In this document: positions 63,527 through 64,000 of the stretch, in pieces
How positions within the stretch are numbered: the first letter of the stretch is position 1
Layout: each line of letters opens with the position of its first letter
Source of the DNA: Beijerinckia sp. 28-YEA-48
GTDB taxonomy: Bacteria > Pseudomonadota > Alphaproteobacteria > Rhizobiales > Beijerinckiaceae
Assembly: GCF_900104955.1 (NCBI RefSeq)
Contig: NZ_FNSI01000001.1
Coordinates: forward strand, 5,676,001 to 5,740,000
Length of the DNA: 64,000 bases
Direction: 5' to 3'
Notes under the pieces: model-generated
The model's input: the letters and a program-made list of their open reading frames with translations, nothing else
The model's database searches: none
Told to the model about the DNA's origin: nothing
Translations under genes and position numbers: made by a program

Positions 63527-64000
63527 TCAAGCCCTAGATCGGATCAGTTTCGGTCGCGGACCGTTGCGTCGTGCATGGCTGGGATGTGTTTCGATGCGAC
63601 GAACATCGTCGCGCTGCAACACAGGTGCGAGCGCCAGGGCAATGCGCTGTGCCCACACCTGCGCACCCTCTGGTGTGGCGATCAGATCCTGTCGCACTTC
63701 GATGAGAATGTGAGCCAGACCGCGACGGGTGCCGAGATCATAGAGCGTGTCGCCAATCAAAGCGCCGTCATAGGGTTCGTTGTCGCCGATGGTGAGATCG
63801 GGCTGTTTCTCGAGTTCGCTGAGCAGAGGCTGAGCGATGCGGGCGTCGCCGTCCCACAACAGGCCGATCTGCCAGGGGCGCGGCGTGCCGCGCCAGATTG
63901 GCGTGAAGGAGTGGATCGAGATGATAGCGGGCGCAAGAGAGTTGATTCCTGCCCCGGTCATGGTGTCGAGACGGGTGGCGATGGCATCGCGGTAGGGGCG
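63527..64000 (-). CDS. N-formylglutamate amidohydrolase family protein, 5' end beyond right edge
   Basis: The visible 157 codons run past the window edge with no stop, so an N-terminal part is missing. Recognisable family pieces are YRDAIATRLD, then SIHSFTPIWRG with the metal-site His, and DNEPYDG. It reads towards the monooxygenase gene on the same strand. It is a second, more distant relative of the amidohydrolase at 29598-30557 and may act on a different N-acyl compound. Confidence 0.86.
   Translation of the reverse strand, partial: RPYRDAIATRLDTMTGAGINSLAPAIISIHSFTPIWRGTPRPWQIGLLWDGDARIAQPLLSELEKQPDLTIGDNEPYDGALIGDTLYDLGTRRGLAHILIEVRQDLIATPEGAQVWAQRIALALAPVLQRDDVRRIETHPSHARRNGPRPKLIRSRA

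Overview
The window is GC-rich, densely packed chromosomal DNA from an alphaproteobacterium, most likely order Hyphomicrobiales (Rhizobiales). The evidence is a CpdR response regulator, a DUF1013 protein, an IalB-like protein, a perfect Irr-type iron box (17526-17542), a candidate ROSE-type RNA thermometer on an hsp20 gene, and an fdsGBA-type NAD formate dehydrogenase. The family cannot be fixed from this sequence. Nothing looks like phage, plasmid, an insertion sequence or CRISPR.

Layout. 1-9494, all on the minus strand: a formate dehydrogenase operon (fdsG, fdsB, fdsA and an fdhD-type gene cut by the left edge), an orphan EutA-like reactivase and uvrC. 9753-16727: a lipoprotein, prs, a DAPG-hydrolase-family gene divergent from an AraC regulator, a DUF1013 protein, a fatty acyl-CoA ligase and a MaoC hydratase. 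16845-23392: a CBS-domain protein, an iron(III) uptake pair behind the Irr-like box, an IalB-like protein and acetyl-CoA synthetase. 23458-32664: Hsp20, glutathione peroxidase, two alpha/beta hydrolases, hisN, an MFS carrier, an N-formylglutamate amidohydrolase, cpdR and a GGT-like gene whose nucleophile is missing. 32661-41172: a NicO metal exporter with its DUF1007 partner, a fused indolepyruvate ferredoxin oxidoreductase, CorA, and an ECF sigma factor with a YciI protein. 41276-49503: a membrane acyltransferase fused to an SGNH domain, a TRIC-family channel, a sulfonate-type ABC importer, a LuxR regulator and tRNA-Val(GAC). 49564-57241: a TAXI-TRAP transporter with DUF1850, an amine oxidase, an LTA-synthase-like sulfatase and the glutathione-dependent formaldehyde dehydrogenase. 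57476-64000: a TMEM175 channel, a MarR regulator downstream of a substrate-binding-like protein with no signal peptide, oligoendopeptidase F, a carboxymuconolactone decarboxylase-family protein, a luciferase-like monooxygenase and a second N-formylglutamate amidohydrolase cut by the right edge.

How the genes fit together. S-(hydroxymethyl)glutathione dehydrogenase and NAD-dependent formate dehydrogenase could together complete formaldehyde to formate to CO2 oxidation; the hydrolase between them is not in the window. FadD, MaoC, Acs and indolepyruvate oxidoreductase all make or use acyl-CoAs. Several transporters (iron, sulfonate type, TAXI, MFS, NicO) suggest a versatile soil or plant-associated heterotroph. 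Intergenic spaces carry a small family of dispersed palindromic repeats and a 65-bp direct duplication.

The strongest leads are: the GGT homologue with alanines at the catalytic threonine pair, translationally coupled to cpdR; the signal-less substrate-binding-fold protein with a MarR-type operator in its promoter; the orphan EutA-like ATPase with a histidine-rich tail beside the formate dehydrogenase; and the predicted heat-shock RNA thermometer.
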